Assembly (NCBI GenBank): GCA_017549205.1
Contig: JAFYVH010000012.1
Span: 1 to 46,513, forward strand
Source of the DNA: Clostridia bacterium
GTDB lineage: Bacteria; Bacillota; Clostridia; UBA1381; UBA9506
Length of the DNA: 46,513 bases
Direction of reading: 5' to 3'
Positions 15,599 through 24,962 of the stretch are shown one piece after another. Positions within the stretch are counted from its first letter, which is position 1, and the number at the start of each line of letters is the position of its first letter. Under the pieces are notes generated by a model. The model saw nothing but the letters and a program-made list of their open reading frames with translations. It was not told the origin of the DNA and searched no databases. Both the position numbers and the translations under genes were made by a program.

Positions 15599-16444
15599 TC
15601 AGCCGCAGCAGGTGTGGTGATGAGAATTTGGCGGGCAATCAGAACAATCGTCTTTAGCCGGCGGGAAGAACTCATCAAAGGGGAATTCAATTTTTTCAAA
15701 CAGGTCGCAGGGACTGTCTTCGCTTGAGGCGACACATTCTTTTTGCGGAACACAAAAATCATATGCAGGAATCAGTAATTGCACGCTTCTTTCAATTTTA
15801 ACAATAGAGAAAAGACCAATTGAAACAAACACACGCTTTTTCTCGCCACCCATTACGAGAGAATCTTCAAAAACATTGCAAACACATTGAGGAACACGGG
15901 AAAAGTCTAAATCCTCACACATGCAGCACAGTTTATCATTAATATCAACCACTTTAGCGGCTAAGCACAGTGGGTCAACCACTTCGACAACAGCTTTGGG
16001 CATATTGGTTTTTTGCCACAGTTGTTCGTCGAAACTGTCGTAGCGATAGCGTGATTCAAAGACCTTTGCAGAGCCCTCAGAGCCAAAGAGAATCACCTTT
16101 TTGTCAAAGGTGGCAAGACCTTCTACCTTGCAAGGCTTGCCAACCCCTGTGAAAGCATCCAGGGTGATTTTAAAGAAGAACTTTAAATCCACAGTGAAGT
16201 AGCCACGATTAAAAGGTACTGGCTCAACATCGGTGAAAACCCAGATAATTTCAGATTTTCTGCATTTTACATTCACAGCTCTGTCGATGATTTCTTGACC
16301 GGCAGCGGTGAAATAAACTCGCGCATCTTCAATGCAGTCTTTATCTTTGCAAGAATCGTAAATTTTATCGGTATGTATGCACACGGCGTCTTTTGGCTCG
16401 GCGCAATTGCCGGGAAAACCGCCACTGCGTAAGCGTTCATTCAT
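15599..16444 (-). CDS. Conserved cysteine-rich protein, possible spore protein
   Basis: A 281-residue soluble protein with no signal peptide or membrane span and about 19 cysteines, many paired (LCCMCED, QCVCN, DCSDCPP, HHHTCCG at the C-terminus). It resembles uncharacterised proteins I associate with spore-forming Clostridia; no catalytic motif is recognised. ATG 16444 is preceded by GAGGAGG. Upstream lies a sequence matching a sigma-K promoter, which would place expression in the mother cell late in sporulation, when Cys-rich coat and exosporium proteins are made. The coat assignment is inferred from composition and promoter only. A metal-binding role is an alternative. Confidence 0.7.
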   Translation of the reverse strand: MNERLRSGGFPGNCAEPKDAVCIHTDKIYDSCKDKDCIEDARVYFTAAGQEIIDRAVNVKCRKSEIIWVFTDVEPVPFNRGYFTVDLKFFFKITLDAFTGVGKPCKVEGLATFDKKVILFGSEGSAKVFESRYRYDSFDEQLWQKTNMPKAVVEVVDPLCLAAKVVDINDKLCCMCEDLDFSRVPQCVCNVFEDSLVMGGEKKRVFVSIGLFSIVKIERSVQLLIPAYDFCVPQKECVASSEDSPCDLFEKIEFPFDEFFPPAKDDCSDCPPNSHHHTCCG

Positions 16445-16488
16445 AGCGTATACCTCCTCAAATTTTGAGTTGATTTCTCAATCTATAA

Positions 16489-16516
16489 TATCATATGCAA
16501 AAAAACTTTTTATTGT
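16489..16516 (-). promoter_or_regulatory. Sigma-K-like promoter of the Cys-rich gene
   Basis: In the minus sense, AC (16516-16515), exactly 17 nt, then CATATGATA (16497-16489), which fits the AC-N17-CATANNNTA pattern known for sigma-K. The motif is short, so a chance match is possible. No good sigma-A pair was seen in the same leader. The stretch from 16530 to 16640 shows nothing recognisable. Confidence 0.4.
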
Positions 16517-16640
16517 GACATAAAAGGGTCAATATGGTCGTGGGCAGGGTGTTTTTATTCTTTAAAATAACCTTTTTGTAATGCACATTTAAAATGCGGT
16601 TTTCATAGATAAAAATATAGGTGTTTTTTTAGGAAAAATG

Positions 16641-16669
16641 TTGACAACGCCTGCATTACATGATAATAT
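16641..16669 (+). promoter_or_regulatory. Sigma-A promoter of the asd-dapA-dapB operon
   Basis: A perfect -35 TTGACA (16641-16646), a 17-bp spacer and TAATAT (16664-16669). Transcription would begin near 16676, just before the riboswitch. Confidence 0.75.
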
Positions 16670-16677
16670 ATTAAATG

Positions 16678-16848
16678 TAGATAGAGGCGCGTTTTTTAAG
16701 AGTAAGGCAAAGGAGAATGCGGAGATTCGTGGAATTTGTCGTGAAAGGAAAAAACGCCGAAGGGTGTGCGGTTCCGCTCGCATGTGCCTGGGGTTGCGGC
16801 TAATAACCGTTTCACTGTCATCCGGCATTGGATGGGGGGCTATCACGC
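16678..16848 (+). ncRNA. Lysine riboswitch (L box)
   Basis: The leader shows conserved L-box blocks in order: agaggcgc (16683-16690), aagagta (about 16698-16704), gaaagg (about 16743-16748), cgccgaag (about 16755-16762), ctggggttg (about 16789-16797) and actgtcat (about 16814-16821). A basal P1 helix can form between gatag (16680-16684) and ctatc (16840-16844). The class binds lysine. A terminator follows at 16869-16907, and the downstream genes make lysine and diaminopimelate precursors, so high lysine should cause premature termination. Called by motif and context, not by a covariance search. Confidence 0.88.
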
Positions 16849-16868
16849 TTTTTAGCATATTTGTATGC

Positions 16869-16908
16869 AAAAGTCAAATGCTCCCACTACGGAGCTTTGG
16901 CTTTTTTG
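16869..16908 (+). terminator. Riboswitch-controlled terminator
   Basis: The stem gctcc/ggagc with a 6-nt loop extends through a lower helix (16869-16878 / 16896-16905, with one bulge and one G-U pair) into T6 at 16902-16907. It lies between the lysine riboswitch and asd and is the expected expression platform. Confidence 0.85.
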
Positions 16909-16975
16909 ATGTGTGATGTTAAAAAATGTTTTAAAAATTATGGCTGTGCATGCGCACGGCAGAATGGAGTTAAAC

Positions 16976-17989
16976 ATGAAAAAATATAACATTGCGGTAG
17001 TTGGTGCTACCGGTATGGTAGGCAGAACTTTCTTAAAAGTATTGGAAGAGATGAATCTGCCCGCAGAGAATTACTACTTATTTGCTTCTGCTCGCTCAGC
17101 AGGCAAAACTGTGTCTTTTATGGGTAAAGACTATGTGATTGAAGAATTAAATGAAAATTCTTTTGACCGCGATATTGATATTGCGCTGTTTTCAGCCGGC
17201 GGTTCTACCAGTGAAAAATTTGCACCTATCGCAGCTTCTAAAGGCTGTGTTGTAATTGATAACTCAAGTGCATGGCGTATGGACCCTGAAGTGCCCCTGG
17301 TTGTACCTGAAGTTAATCCCGATGACATTAAGTGGCACAAGGGTATTATTGCTAACCCAAATTGTTCTACCATTCAGGCTATGGTTGCGCTGCGTCCTCT
17401 GCAGCTTGCCTATGGCATCCGCCGTGTCATTTACTCAACCTATCAGGCGGTATCCGGTGCCGGCATGGGTGGCTATTCTGACCTTGAAAACGGCATTAAG
17501 GGTGAAGCTCCCAAAAAGTTTAATCATCCTATTTTCAACAACTGCCTGCCGCAGATTGATGTCTTTTTAGATAATGGTTACACCAAAGAAGAAATGAAAA
17601 TGGTGAATGAAACCAGAAAAATTTTGGGTGATGATTCCATTGGCATTACAGCCACCACTGTTCGTGTACCTGTGTTTGACTGCCACAGCGAATCCATTAA
17701 TGTTGAGCTTAATAAACCCTTTGATTTGGCAGAATTAAAAACCATTCTGTCAGCGGCACCCGGTCTTGTGGTGCAGGATGACCCGGCTAATGCTTTTTAT
17801 CCCATGGCTATCACCGCAAAAGGCAAAAACGAAACCTTTGTTGGTCGTATTCGTCGCGATGAAAGCATTGAAAACGGCGTTAACCTTTGGGTTGTTGCTG
17901 ATAACATCCGCAAAGGCGCAGCAACAAATGCTGTGCAGATTGCAGTTAAGCTGATTGAAATGTGGGAAAACGGCACCATCGCGCGCTAA
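16976..17989 (+). CDS. asd: Aspartate-semialdehyde dehydrogenase
   Basis: A 337-residue NADP-dependent enzyme that reduces aspartyl phosphate to aspartate semialdehyde, the branch point to lysine/diaminopimelate, threonine and methionine. The N-terminal Rossmann motif VVGATGMVGRTFL (about 7-19) and the catalytic Cys in NPNCSTIQ (about 125-132) are intact. GAGMGG and the His-containing VRVPVFDCHSE match substrate contacts. ATG 16976 is preceded by TGGAGT; an upstream in-frame start at 16913 falls inside the terminator region and is rejected. First gene of the lysine-riboswitch operon, 40 bp before dapA. Confidence 0.96.
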   Translation: MKKYNIAVVGATGMVGRTFLKVLEEMNLPAENYYLFASARSAGKTVSFMGKDYVIEELNENSFDRDIDIALFSAGGSTSEKFAPIAASKGCVVIDNSSAWRMDPEVPLVVPEVNPDDIKWHKGIIANPNCSTIQAMVALRPLQLAYGIRRVIYSTYQAVSGAGMGGYSDLENGIKGEAPKKFNHPIFNNCLPQIDVFLDNGYTKEEMKMVNETRKILGDDSIGITATTVRVPVFDCHSESINVELNKPFDLAELKTILSAAPGLVVQDDPANAFYPMAITAKGKNETFVGRIRRDESIENGVNLWVVADNIRKGAATNAVQIAVKLIEMWENGTIAR

Positions 17990-18029
17990 ACACAAGTCAG
18001 CGAGTTTATTCAGAAAGGAAAGGAACGCT

Positions 18030-18914
18030 ATGAGCAAGCAGTTACTTTTTACCGGATCCGGTGTTGCTTTGGTGACGCCGTTTAATGAAACAGGCGTTGA
18101 TTTTGATGCCCTGGGTGAATTGATTGAATTCCAGATTGCCAATAAGACAGATGCTATCATCATCTGTGGTACAACCGGTGAGGCGTCTACCATGCCGGAT
18201 AAAGAACATCTGTCAGCCATTTCATATGCCGTAGAACGCACAGCGGGACGCATTCCCGTTATCGCAGGTACCGGCAGTAATGATACAGCTCACGGAATGG
18301 CTCTGTGCCGTGATGCCGCTAAAGCAGGTGTTGACGGCTTGTTGTTGGTAACACCTTATTATAACAAGGCAACGCAAAGAGGCTTGATTCAGCATTATAA
18401 TGCCTTGGCAAGCGCATGTGATTTGCCGATTATTCTTTATAATGTTCCCAGCCGTACCGGTATGGGTATTGATGTTGAAACCGTCAAGGAGCTGTCTAAA
18501 AATGACCAGTTTGTTGGTGTGAAAGATGCAACAGGCAACATTTCATACACAGCGCAGCTGGCGGCAGCCTGCCCTGATATTGCCATTTATTCCGGCAATG
18601 ATGACATGATTGTTCCCATTATGAGCTTGGGCGGCAAGGGTGTTATTTCTGTTTTGGCTAATGTTATGCCTGCTGAAACCCACGATATGTGTGCAAAATA
18701 TTTGGCAGGGGATACACACGGTGCTCTGGCTTTGCAGCTTGACATGCTTGATTTGGTTAAGGCTTTGTTTTGTGAGGTTAACCCCATTCCTGCAAAAACT
18801 GCCTTAAACTTAATGGGCTTTAATGCCGGCAAACTTCGTTTGCCCCTTTGCGAAATGGCAGAAAATAATCTGGCTACCTTAAAGCAGGCGCTGATGGCTC
18901 ACGGCCTGATTTAG
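18030..18914 (+). CDS. dapA: 4-hydroxy-tetrahydrodipicolinate synthase
   Basis: A 294-residue TIM-barrel aldolase that condenses pyruvate with aspartate semialdehyde, the first committed step of the diaminopimelate/lysine pathway. CGTTGEASTM binds substrate (about 46-55), LYNVPSRTGM carries the active-site Tyr, and GVKDATGN carries the Schiff-base Lys. The start ATG 18030 follows AAAGGAAAGGA. It lies 40 bp after asd and 26 bp before dapB on the same transcript, so all three are under the lysine riboswitch. Confidence 0.96.
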   Translation: MSKQLLFTGSGVALVTPFNETGVDFDALGELIEFQIANKTDAIIICGTTGEASTMPDKEHLSAISYAVERTAGRIPVIAGTGSNDTAHGMALCRDAAKAGVDGLLLVTPYYNKATQRGLIQHYNALASACDLPIILYNVPSRTGMGIDVETVKELSKNDQFVGVKDATGNISYTAQLAAACPDIAIYSGNDDMIVPIMSLGGKGVISVLANVMPAETHDMCAKYLAGDTHGALALQLDMLDLVKALFCEVNPIPAKTALNLMGFNAGKLRLPLCEMAENNLATLKQALMAHGLI

Positions 18915-18940
18915 TTCGTAGTCGGAAAGGACGATTACCT

Positions 18941-19699
18941 ATGATAAATATTTTACTCAGCGGTGCCAATGGACGAATGGGCAAGGCAATCACACAGATG
19001 GTTGCAGAATCAGATAAAGCGAGAATTTTTTGCGGTGTGGATATTAACACAGAATCGAGCGGAGATTTTCCCGTTTATGCTGATTTTTCGTCTGTTCAGG
19101 AAAAGCCCGATGTGATTATTGACTTTTCGAATCCTGCTAACTTTGATGCTTTGATGGATTATGCTGAGAAAGCCTGTGTGCCTGTGGTTATGGCAACAAC
19201 CGGTCTCAAAAAAGAACAGAGAGACAGATTGGTGCAGGCATCGGCCCATATTCCCGTATTCTTTTCAGCTAATATGTCTTTAGGCGTTAATCTTCTTTGC
19301 GAATTGGCTCAAAAGGCAGCTGCCTTTTTGGGCGACAGCTTTGACATTGAAATTGTTGAGTGCCACCACAATCAAAAGCTGGATGCCCCCAGCGGCACGG
19401 CTTTGGCTATCGCCGATGCGATTAATGAAGAACTTGACAACACAGGTCATTATGTTTATGACCGTCACAGTGTGCGCAAAAAGAGAGAAAAGAACGAAAT
19501 CGGTATTCATGCGGTTCGCGGCGGCACTATTGTGGGTGACCACACAGTGATTTTTGCCGGTCACAATGAAGTGATTGAGCTGCGCCATAGTGCATCATCC
19601 CGTGAAATTTTTGCATCCGGTGCCGTTAAGGCCGCCATTTTTATGGCAGGGCAACCGGTAGGATTCTATGACATGAAAAACTTAATTCATGCTGAGTGA
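18941..19699 (+). CDS. dapB: 4-hydroxy-tetrahydrodipicolinate reductase
   Basis: A 252-residue NAD(P)H-dependent reductase that follows DapA in diaminopimelate/lysine synthesis. The Rossmann motif LLSGANGRMGKAI is at residues 5-17, the substrate loop ECHHNQKLDAPSGTA (about 139-153) carries the catalytic His-His and Lys, and GDHTV is near 200. GGAAAGGA precedes ATG 18941. Last gene of the operon, closed by the terminator at 19717-19754. Confidence 0.96.
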   Translation: MINILLSGANGRMGKAITQMVAESDKARIFCGVDINTESSGDFPVYADFSSVQEKPDVIIDFSNPANFDALMDYAEKACVPVVMATTGLKKEQRDRLVQASAHIPVFFSANMSLGVNLLCELAQKAAAFLGDSFDIEIVECHHNQKLDAPSGTALAIADAINEELDNTGHYVYDRHSVRKKREKNEIGIHAVRGGTIVGDHTVIFAGHNEVIELRHSASSREIFASGAVKAAIFMAGQPVGFYDMKNLIHAE

Positions 19700-19716
19700 T
19701 TTCATTCTGTTATGTT

Positions 19717-19754
19717 AAAAAGCGGTAAGGCTTCATGCCTTACCGCTTTTTTTG
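19717..19754. terminator. Bidirectional terminator (dapB / trmO)
   Basis: A 15-bp perfect stem (19717-19731 / 19737-19751) with loop ttcat, an A-run on the left and a T-run on the right, lies between the convergent dapB and trmO genes. Confidence 0.9.
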
Positions 19755-19770
19755 TTAAGATTTGGTTTTG

Positions 19771-20469
19771 TTACTTTGAATGGGGAAGAGTGTCAATGGA
19801 TATCACTGTCAGAACCCCTTGTATAACCTTAAAACGCACTGTATAACGGCTGTAGTCCATAGTATAGACACGAGAGTCGTCTTGCTGATATGCAGGCCTT
19901 GGATCGTTTTTTAGAAGGTCTAACAGGGTTTCTCTTATAAGAGGGTCAACTGTTTCAAGCAAATCCGGTGCGCAATCCACTGTTAGCGCATAATCTGTGA
20001 AAGCATCAGCAAAACCACTAATGGCATCGGGATGACTATCGGTATAGGTAATGTAGGGTTTAATATCCACAATAGGCGTTCCATTCATTAAATCGGCGCC
20101 TTTCACAATGAGAATGGGGCCGTTTTCAGTTTGTTCAATCCGCTCCAGACGGACAGAAGAAAGACCGATTCCGTTCGGACGATAGGGTGAGCGGGTGGCG
20201 AAAACGCCGACCCGTTGGTTGCCTCCCAAACGCGGGGGACGAACTGTGGGGCGGAATTTAGCATCATCGCATTCTGAAAATTGCCACAAAATCCATAAAT
20301 GCGAAAATGCTTCCAGACCACGAAAGGCCTCTGACACGGCGTAAGGCTTTTTGAACACAATCACGGACTCAACAGAGGGGACTAAACCGCTTTGACGGGG
20401 AATGCCAAACTTTTCGTGAAATCCGTTATAAATGTGACCAATAACAGTGAGAGATGATTCTGCTTGCAT
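19771..20469 (-). CDS. trmO: tRNA m6t6A37 methyltransferase TrmO
   Basis: A 232-residue member of the TsaA/YaeB (UPF0066) family, which uses S-adenosylmethionine to N6-methylate t6A37 of some ANN-decoding tRNAs. The family core is clear: GIPRQSGLVPS (about 22-32), LWQF then RPPRLGG, and the hallmark FATRSPYRPNGIGLS (about 90-104). DIKPY lies near 136-140. It includes the C-terminal extension found in many bacteria. GGACGG is about 11 nt before the ATG. It lies between dapB and tRNA-Met on the minus strand; the tRNA terminator at 20555-20582 separates them. Confidence 0.93.
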   Translation of the reverse strand: MQAESSLTVIGHIYNGFHEKFGIPRQSGLVPSVESVIVFKKPYAVSEAFRGLEAFSHLWILWQFSECDDAKFRPTVRPPRLGGNQRVGVFATRSPYRPNGIGLSSVRLERIEQTENGPILIVKGADLMNGTPIVDIKPYITYTDSHPDAISGFADAFTDYALTVDCAPDLLETVDPLIRETLLDLLKNDPRPAYQQDDSRVYTMDYSRYTVRFKVIQGVLTVISIDTLPHSK

Positions 20470-20554
20470 AATCAGGCACCGTCCTTTTCAGAGTAGACTT
20501 GGTCATATGGATAGCGTCTTTAACAGCGCAATTTAATAACAAAATCTGAATATG

Positions 20555-20582
20555 AAAAAAGCCCGCTAAAAAGCGGGCTTTC
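20555..20582 (-). terminator. Terminator after tRNA-Met
   Basis: The 10-bp stem aaagcccgct/agcgggcttt has its T-tract on the minus strand (plus-strand a-run, 20555-20560), directly downstream of tRNA-Met. Confidence 0.88.
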
Positions 20583-20583
20583 A

Positions 20584-20660
20584 TGGTAGCGGCAGGTGGA
20601 CTTGAACCACCGACCTAACGGGTATGAACCGTTTGCTCTAGCCAACTGAGCCATGCCGCC
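20584..20660 (-). tRNA. Elongator tRNA-Met (CAT)
   Basis: The minus-strand sequence begins ggcggcatggctcag and folds as a cloverleaf with anticodon loop ttcatac, anticodon CAT, T-arm ggttcaagtcc and an encoded CCA. A paired first acceptor base and the absence of the three-GC initiator anticodon stem indicate the elongator form. It has its own promoter and terminator. Confidence 0.95.
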
Positions 20661-20673
20661 ATGCAACATATAT

Positions 20674-20702
20674 ATTCTACTACAGAAAAGCATATTTGTC
20701 AA
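20674..20702 (-). promoter_or_regulatory. Sigma-A promoter of tRNA-Met
   Basis: In the minus sense, a perfect TTGACA (20702-20697), a 17-bp spacer and TAGAAT (20679-20674), about 14 bp before the tRNA 5' end. Confidence 0.8.
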
Positions 20703-20830
20703 CTGTTTTTTTCGAAATTATCGAGAAAATTCGCAATCATTTTGTAGTTTGCAGCAAAGGCAGGCGACAATCTGGTCGATGTGATGGCAAATATATTTAT
20801 AGAGCCTGAATTCACTTAAATTTTAGCAAG

Positions 20831-20867
20831 AAAAAAGCCTATCCATGAATATCATGGACAGGCTTTT
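20831..20867 (-). terminator. Terminator of tuf
   Basis: A 16-bp stem (20833-20848 / 20852-20867, one G-U) has its T-tract on the minus strand, 14 bp past the tuf stop. It closes the whole rpoB-to-tuf block. Confidence 0.88.
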
Positions 20868-20880
20868 GTAAAAGCGTTAA

Positions 20881-22086
20881 TTATTTGTTGATTGAGGAAA
20901 CAACGCCGGAACCAACAGTTCTACCACCTTCACGGATAGCGAAACGCAGACCTTCTTCGATAGCGATCGGAGTGATCAGTTCAACATCCATGGTAACGTT
21001 ATCGCCAGGCATGCACATTTCAACGCCTTCGGGCAGTTTGATTACGCCGGTAACGTCAGTTGTTCTGAAATAGAACTGGGGTCTGTAGTTGTTGAAGAAC
21101 GGTGTATGACGACCACCTTCATCCTTAGACAGTACATAAACTTCACCTTTGAAGGAAGTGTGGCACTGAATGGAACCCGGCTTAGCCAGAACCTGACCTC
21201 TTTCGATTTCGTTCTTCTGAACACCACGGAGCAGAGCACCGATGTTATCGCCGGCTTCAGCCTGATCCAGAAGCTTTCTGAACATTTCAACGCCGGTAAC
21301 AACGATCTTTCTAACTTCGTCAACCAGACCAACGAGTTCAACTTCGTCATTAACTTTCAAAGTACCTCTTTCAACACGACCGGTAGCAACAGTACCACGA
21401 CCAGTGATGGAGAATACGTCTTCTACAGGCATCAAGAAGGGCAGTTCAGTTGCTCTCTGAGGATCGGGAATGTAAGAGTCAACAGCTTCCATCAGCTTTA
21501 AGATGGATTCATATGCAGGATCAGCGGAAGGATCAGTTGCAGAAGATTCCAGAGCCTGCAGAGCAGAACCTGTGATAATCGGAGTGTCATCGCCGGGGAA
21601 TTCATACTCGTTTAAGAGTTCGCGAATTTCCATTTCAACCAGCTCTAACAGTTCGGGATCGTCAACCTGGTCAGCTTTGTTCATGTAAACAACGATGTAG
21701 GGAACGCCTACCTGTCTAGCAAGCAGGATGTGTTCTCTGGTCTGGGGCATCGGGCCGTCAGCAGCAGATACAACTAAGATAGCACCGTCCATCTGAGCAG
21801 CACCGGTGATCATGTTCTTACCGTAGTCAGCATGTCCGGGGCAGTCAACGTGAGCGTAGTGACGGTTTGCGGTTTCGTACTCAACGTGAGCAGTAGAAAT
21901 GGTAATACCTCTTTCTCTTTCCTCAGGAGCACCGTCGATTTGGTCATATGCTTTGAATTCTGCGCCGCCGGTCAAGCTCAAAGTCTTGGTGATAGCAGCG
22001 GTCAGAGTGGTCTTACCATGGTCAACGTGACCAATGGTACCAATGTTAACGTGAGTCTTGTTTCTTTCAAATTTAGCCTTAGCCAT
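20881..22086 (-). CDS. tuf: Elongation factor Tu
   Basis: A 401-residue translational GTPase that delivers aminoacyl-tRNA to the ribosome. G-domain motifs are intact: GHVDHGKT (G1), RGITI (G2), DCPGHADY (G3), NKAD (G4) and SAL (G5, here GSALQAL). Domains 2 and 3 follow at about 210 and 310. The length is slightly above the usual 394-400 because of a short insert near [21 protein letters not shown] precedes the ATG. It is the last gene of the block and has a promoter of its own in the 126-bp fusA-tuf gap. Confidence 0.98.
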   Translation of the reverse strand: MAKAKFERNKTHVNIGTIGHVDHGKTTLTAAITKTLSLTGGAEFKAYDQIDGAPEERERGITISTAHVEYETANRHYAHVDCPGHADYGKNMITGAAQMDGAILVVSAADGPMPQTREHILLARQVGVPYIVVYMNKADQVDDPELLELVEMEIRELLNEYEFPGDDTPIITGSALQALESSATDPSADPAYESILKLMEAVDSYIPDPQRATELPFLMPVEDVFSITGRGTVATGRVERGTLKVNDEVELVGLVDEVRKIVVTGVEMFRKLLDQAEAGDNIGALLRGVQKNEIERGQVLAKPGSIQCHTSFKGEVYVLSKDEGGRHTPFFNNYRPQFYFRTTDVTGVIKLPEGVEMCMPGDNVTMDVELITPIAIEEGLRFAIREGGRTVGSGVVSSINK

Positions 22087-22139
22087 TAGTTTAGCCTCCT
22101 ATTTTTTAAAATTTAATGTTTTTAAAGTTCATTAACACT

Positions 22140-22168
22140 ATTGTATAATTTTTTTAGGAAAAAATCAA
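22140..22168 (-). promoter_or_regulatory. Internal promoter of tuf
   Basis: In the minus sense, TTGATT (22168-22163), a 17-bp spacer and TACAAT (22145-22140) within the fusA-tuf gap. It gives tuf extra transcription independent of the upstream genes. Confidence 0.65.
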
Positions 22169-22192
22169 GTGTTTTACAAAACTTTTCCTAAA
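22153..22192. repeat. 10-bp perfect inverted repeat at the tuf promoter
   Basis: tttaggaaaa (22153-22162) and ttttcctaaa (22183-22192) are perfect inverted copies 20 bp apart and flank the tuf -35 box. No T-tract follows on the minus strand, so it is not a fusA terminator. An operator or an RNA structure in the fusA 3' end is possible. Confidence 0.5.
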
Positions 22193-22212
22193 GAAAATCC
22201 TAAGCAATAAGC

Positions 22213-24294
22213 TTATGCGTCCTTTTTGGCACGACTGGTGATGATTTGCTCTTGAATGCTCTTCGGCACTTCCTCATAGTGGCTGGGCTGCATGGTATAC
22301 TGACCACGACCCTGTGTCTTAGAACGCAGGTCGGTTGCATAACCAAACATCTCAGAGAGGGGAACAAAGGCAGAAATTGCCTGTGCACCGGGACGAGCTT
22401 CCATGCCCTGGATTTGACCACGGCGGGAGTTTAAGTCACCCATAACGTCGCCCATGTATTCTTCAGGAACAATAACGTCAACCTGCATGATGGGCTCTTT
22501 AAGAACCGGATCACCCTTACGACAAGCATCTTTAAATGCCATAGAACCGGCAATCTTAAATGCCATTTCAGAGGAGTCAACTTCGTGATAAGAACCGTCA
22601 TACAGTGTAACACGAACGTCAACTACATTGTAACCGGCCAATACACCAGAAAGCATTGCGCCCTGAACACCGGCATCAACTGCAGGAATGTATTCCTTAG
22701 GAATAGCACCACCCACGATTTTGTTGACAAATTCATAGCCGCTGCCAGCTTCTAAGGGCTCTACTTTCATGAGAACATGACCGTATTGACCTTTACCACC
22801 GGACTGACGAGCATATTTATTTTCAACATCAACCGCTTTGCGGATGGTTTCTTTATAGGAAACCTGAGGTTTACCAACATTAGCTTCAACCTTGAACTCG
22901 CGGAGCAATCTGTCTACGATAATTTCAAGGTGCAACTCACCCATACCAGCGATGATTGTCTGACCTGTTTCTTCATCGGTATATGTCTGGAATGTGGGAT
23001 CTTCTTCAGCCAGTTTAGAAAGTGCAATACCCATTTTCTCCTGACCTTCTTTGGTCTTGGGTTCAATGGCTACGCGGATAACCGGGTCGGGGAATTCCAT
23101 AGATTCCAGAATAATGGGATGAGCGGGGTCACACAAAGTATCACCTGTTGTGGTGTTCTTAAGACCAACGGCAGCAGCGATATCACCGGAGTAAACCATG
23201 TCGATATCTTTTCTGTCGTTAGCGTGCATCTGCAGAATACGGCCGATACGCTCTTTGTTGTCTTTTGTTGAGTTCAAAATGTGTGAACCGGCAGATAATG
23301 TACCGGAATATACACGGAAGAAGCACAGCTTACCAACAAAGGGGTCGGTCATAATTTTAAATGCAAGTGCAGCAAAGGGAGCATCATCAGAAGAAGGACT
23401 TTCAACCTCTTCACCATCTAAGTCCACACCACGAATGGCAGGAACATCTAAGGGGGAGGGCATGTATGCTACAACAGCATCCAACAGCTTCTGAACACCC
23501 TTATTACGATAGGAAGTACCGCACAGAACGGGAACCATTTCATTTGCAATGGTTGCCTTACGGATAGCGGTTTTAATCTCTTTCTCGGTGAGCTCTTCAC
23601 CCTCTAAATATTTCTCCATGAGTTCCTCGCTGGTTTCAGCAACAGACTCTAAAAGGGCGCTTCTGTATTCTTCAACCTGGTCCTGCATATCAGCGGGAAT
23701 TTCTTCCTCACGGATATCTTTACCAAGGTCATCATAATACACATATGCTTTCATGGTGACTAAGTCAACCAAGCCCTTGAAGGTGTCTTCTGCACCAATG
23801 GGGAGCTGGATGGGAACTGCATTACAATGCAGACGATTTTTCATCATGCTGACAACATTATAAAAGTCGGCACCCATAATATCCATCTTATTTACATAAG
23901 CCATACGGGGAACTTTATAGTTATCTGCCTGACGCCAAACTGTTTCGGATTGCGGTTCTACGCCACCTTTGGCACAGAAAACTGTTACGCTGCCGTCGAG
24001 TACACGGAGTGAACGTTCAACTTCAACTGTAAAGTCAACATGGCCAGGGGTATCTATAATATTGATTCTGTGGTTCTGCCATTGAGCAGTGGTAGCAGCA
24101 GAGGTAATGGTGATACCGCGTTCTGCTTCCTGTTCCATCCAGTCCATCTGTGAAGCGCCTTCATGGGTTTCACCGATTTTATGGATACGACCGGTGTAGA
24201 ACAAAATACGCTCAGTCGTAGTGGTTTTGCCTGCATCAATGTGAGCCATAATACCAATGTTTCTTGTTTTTTCCAAGGAAAATTCTCTTGCCAC
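22213..24294 (-). CDS. fusA: Elongation factor G
   Basis: A 693-residue GTPase that drives ribosomal translocation. G motifs: AHIDAGKTT (G1), RGITITSA (G2), DTPGHVDF (G3), NKMD (G4), with the G5 region in CGTSYRNKG. Domain II starts near 290 and domains III-V follow, ending in the conserved [15 protein letters not shown] segment. AGGAGG lies before the ATG. It follows rpsG by 48 bp in the classical str order rpsL-rpsG-fusA-tuf. Confidence 0.98.
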   Translation of the reverse strand: MAREFSLEKTRNIGIMAHIDAGKTTTTERILFYTGRIHKIGETHEGASQMDWMEQEAERGITITSAATTAQWQNHRINIIDTPGHVDFTVEVERSLRVLDGSVTVFCAKGGVEPQSETVWRQADNYKVPRMAYVNKMDIMGADFYNVVSMMKNRLHCNAVPIQLPIGAEDTFKGLVDLVTMKAYVYYDDLGKDIREEEIPADMQDQVEEYRSALLESVAETSEELMEKYLEGEELTEKEIKTAIRKATIANEMVPVLCGTSYRNKGVQKLLDAVVAYMPSPLDVPAIRGVDLDGEEVESPSSDDAPFAALAFKIMTDPFVGKLCFFRVYSGTLSAGSHILNSTKDNKERIGRILQMHANDRKDIDMVYSGDIAAAVGLKNTTTGDTLCDPAHPIILESMEFPDPVIRVAIEPKTKEGQEKMGIALSKLAEEDPTFQTYTDEETGQTIIAGMGELHLEIIVDRLLREFKVEANVGKPQVSYKETIRKAVDVENKYARQSGGKGQYGHVLMKVEPLEAGSGYEFVNKIVGGAIPKEYIPAVDAGVQGAMLSGVLAGYNVVDVRVTLYDGSYHEVDSSEMAFKIAGSMAFKDACRKGDPVLKEPIMQVDVIVPEEYMGDVMGDLNSRRGQIQGMEARPGAQAISAFVPLSEMFGYATDLRSKTQGRGQYTMQPSHYEEVPKSIQEQIITSRAKKDA

Positions 24295-24342
24295 AATCTT
24301 CCTCCTTTCTTAAAAGTTACTAAAATAATTATCAATGGCAAA

Positions 24343-24813
24343 TTACCATCTGTAATGTGCGAATGCTCTGTTAGCTTCAGCCATCTTATGAGTGTCTTCG
24401 CGCTTCTTAACAGAAGCACCGGTGCCGTTCATAGCATCCATGATTTCGGCAGCCAAACGCTCTTTCATGGTCTTTTCGCTTCTTTGACGGCTGTAAAGTG
24501 TCAGCCATCTGAGTCCTAAGGTCTGCTTACGGTCCGGGCGTACTTCCATGGGCACCTGATAGGTAGCACCACCAACGCGGCGAGCCTTTACTTCCAATAC
24601 AGGCATGATGTTATCCATAGCTTGTTTGAAAGCTTCTAACGGATCCTTACCGGTTTTTTCTTTGACAATGTCAAAAGCACCGTAAACGATTTTTTGTGCA
24701 ACACCCTTTTTACCGTCTAACATGATGTTGTTGATCAGACGAGTAACAACAGTGCTTGCATAAAGCGGATCAGGCAGAACCTCTCTTTTTGCAATAAAAC
24801 CTCTTCTTGGCAC
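24343..24813 (-). CDS. rpsG: 30S ribosomal protein S7
   Basis: A 156-residue protein that nucleates assembly of the 30S head and contacts the E-site tRNA. It begins [15 protein letters not shown] after the start and ends [10 protein letters not shown], the full family length. The GTG at 24813 is chosen over an in-frame ATG at 24849: it gives the family N-terminus, and GGAGGG (24826-24821) lies 7 nt upstream. In E. coli S7 represses the str operon translationally; the 149-bp rpsL-rpsG gap here leaves room for such control, but no matching structure is clear. Confidence 0.97.
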   Translation of the reverse strand: MPRRGFIAKREVLPDPLYASTVVTRLINNIMLDGKKGVAQKIVYGAFDIVKEKTGKDPLEAFKQAMDNIMPVLEVKARRVGGATYQVPMEVRPDRKQTLGLRWLTLYSRQRSEKTMKERLAAEIMDAMNGTGASVKKREDTHKMAEANRAFAHYRW

Positions 24814-24962
24814 TTTTCTTCCCTCCTTCATTAATTTGAATGAAATCACAGGTACTCGGCGATAAACGCCGTTTGTGCACAGTACATTTATAAAAGAAAC
24901 AAATCAGTTCTTTCGGTCTGGTACCAGCACAGTTGTGATTTTACCTGCAAAGCCGTGCGCTA

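Noticed and set aside
16913..16975. Upstream start for asd
   Set aside because: It lies against the riboswitch terminator and has no ribosome site; ATG 16976 has one and gives the family N-terminus.
20584..20660. Initiator tRNA or tRNA-Ile2 with CAT anticodon
   Set aside because: The anticodon stem lacks the three initiator G-C pairs and the sequence matches elongator tRNA-Met.
22153..22192. Inverted repeat as a fusA terminator
   Set aside because: The 20-nt loop and lack of a downstream T-tract on the minus strand do not fit.
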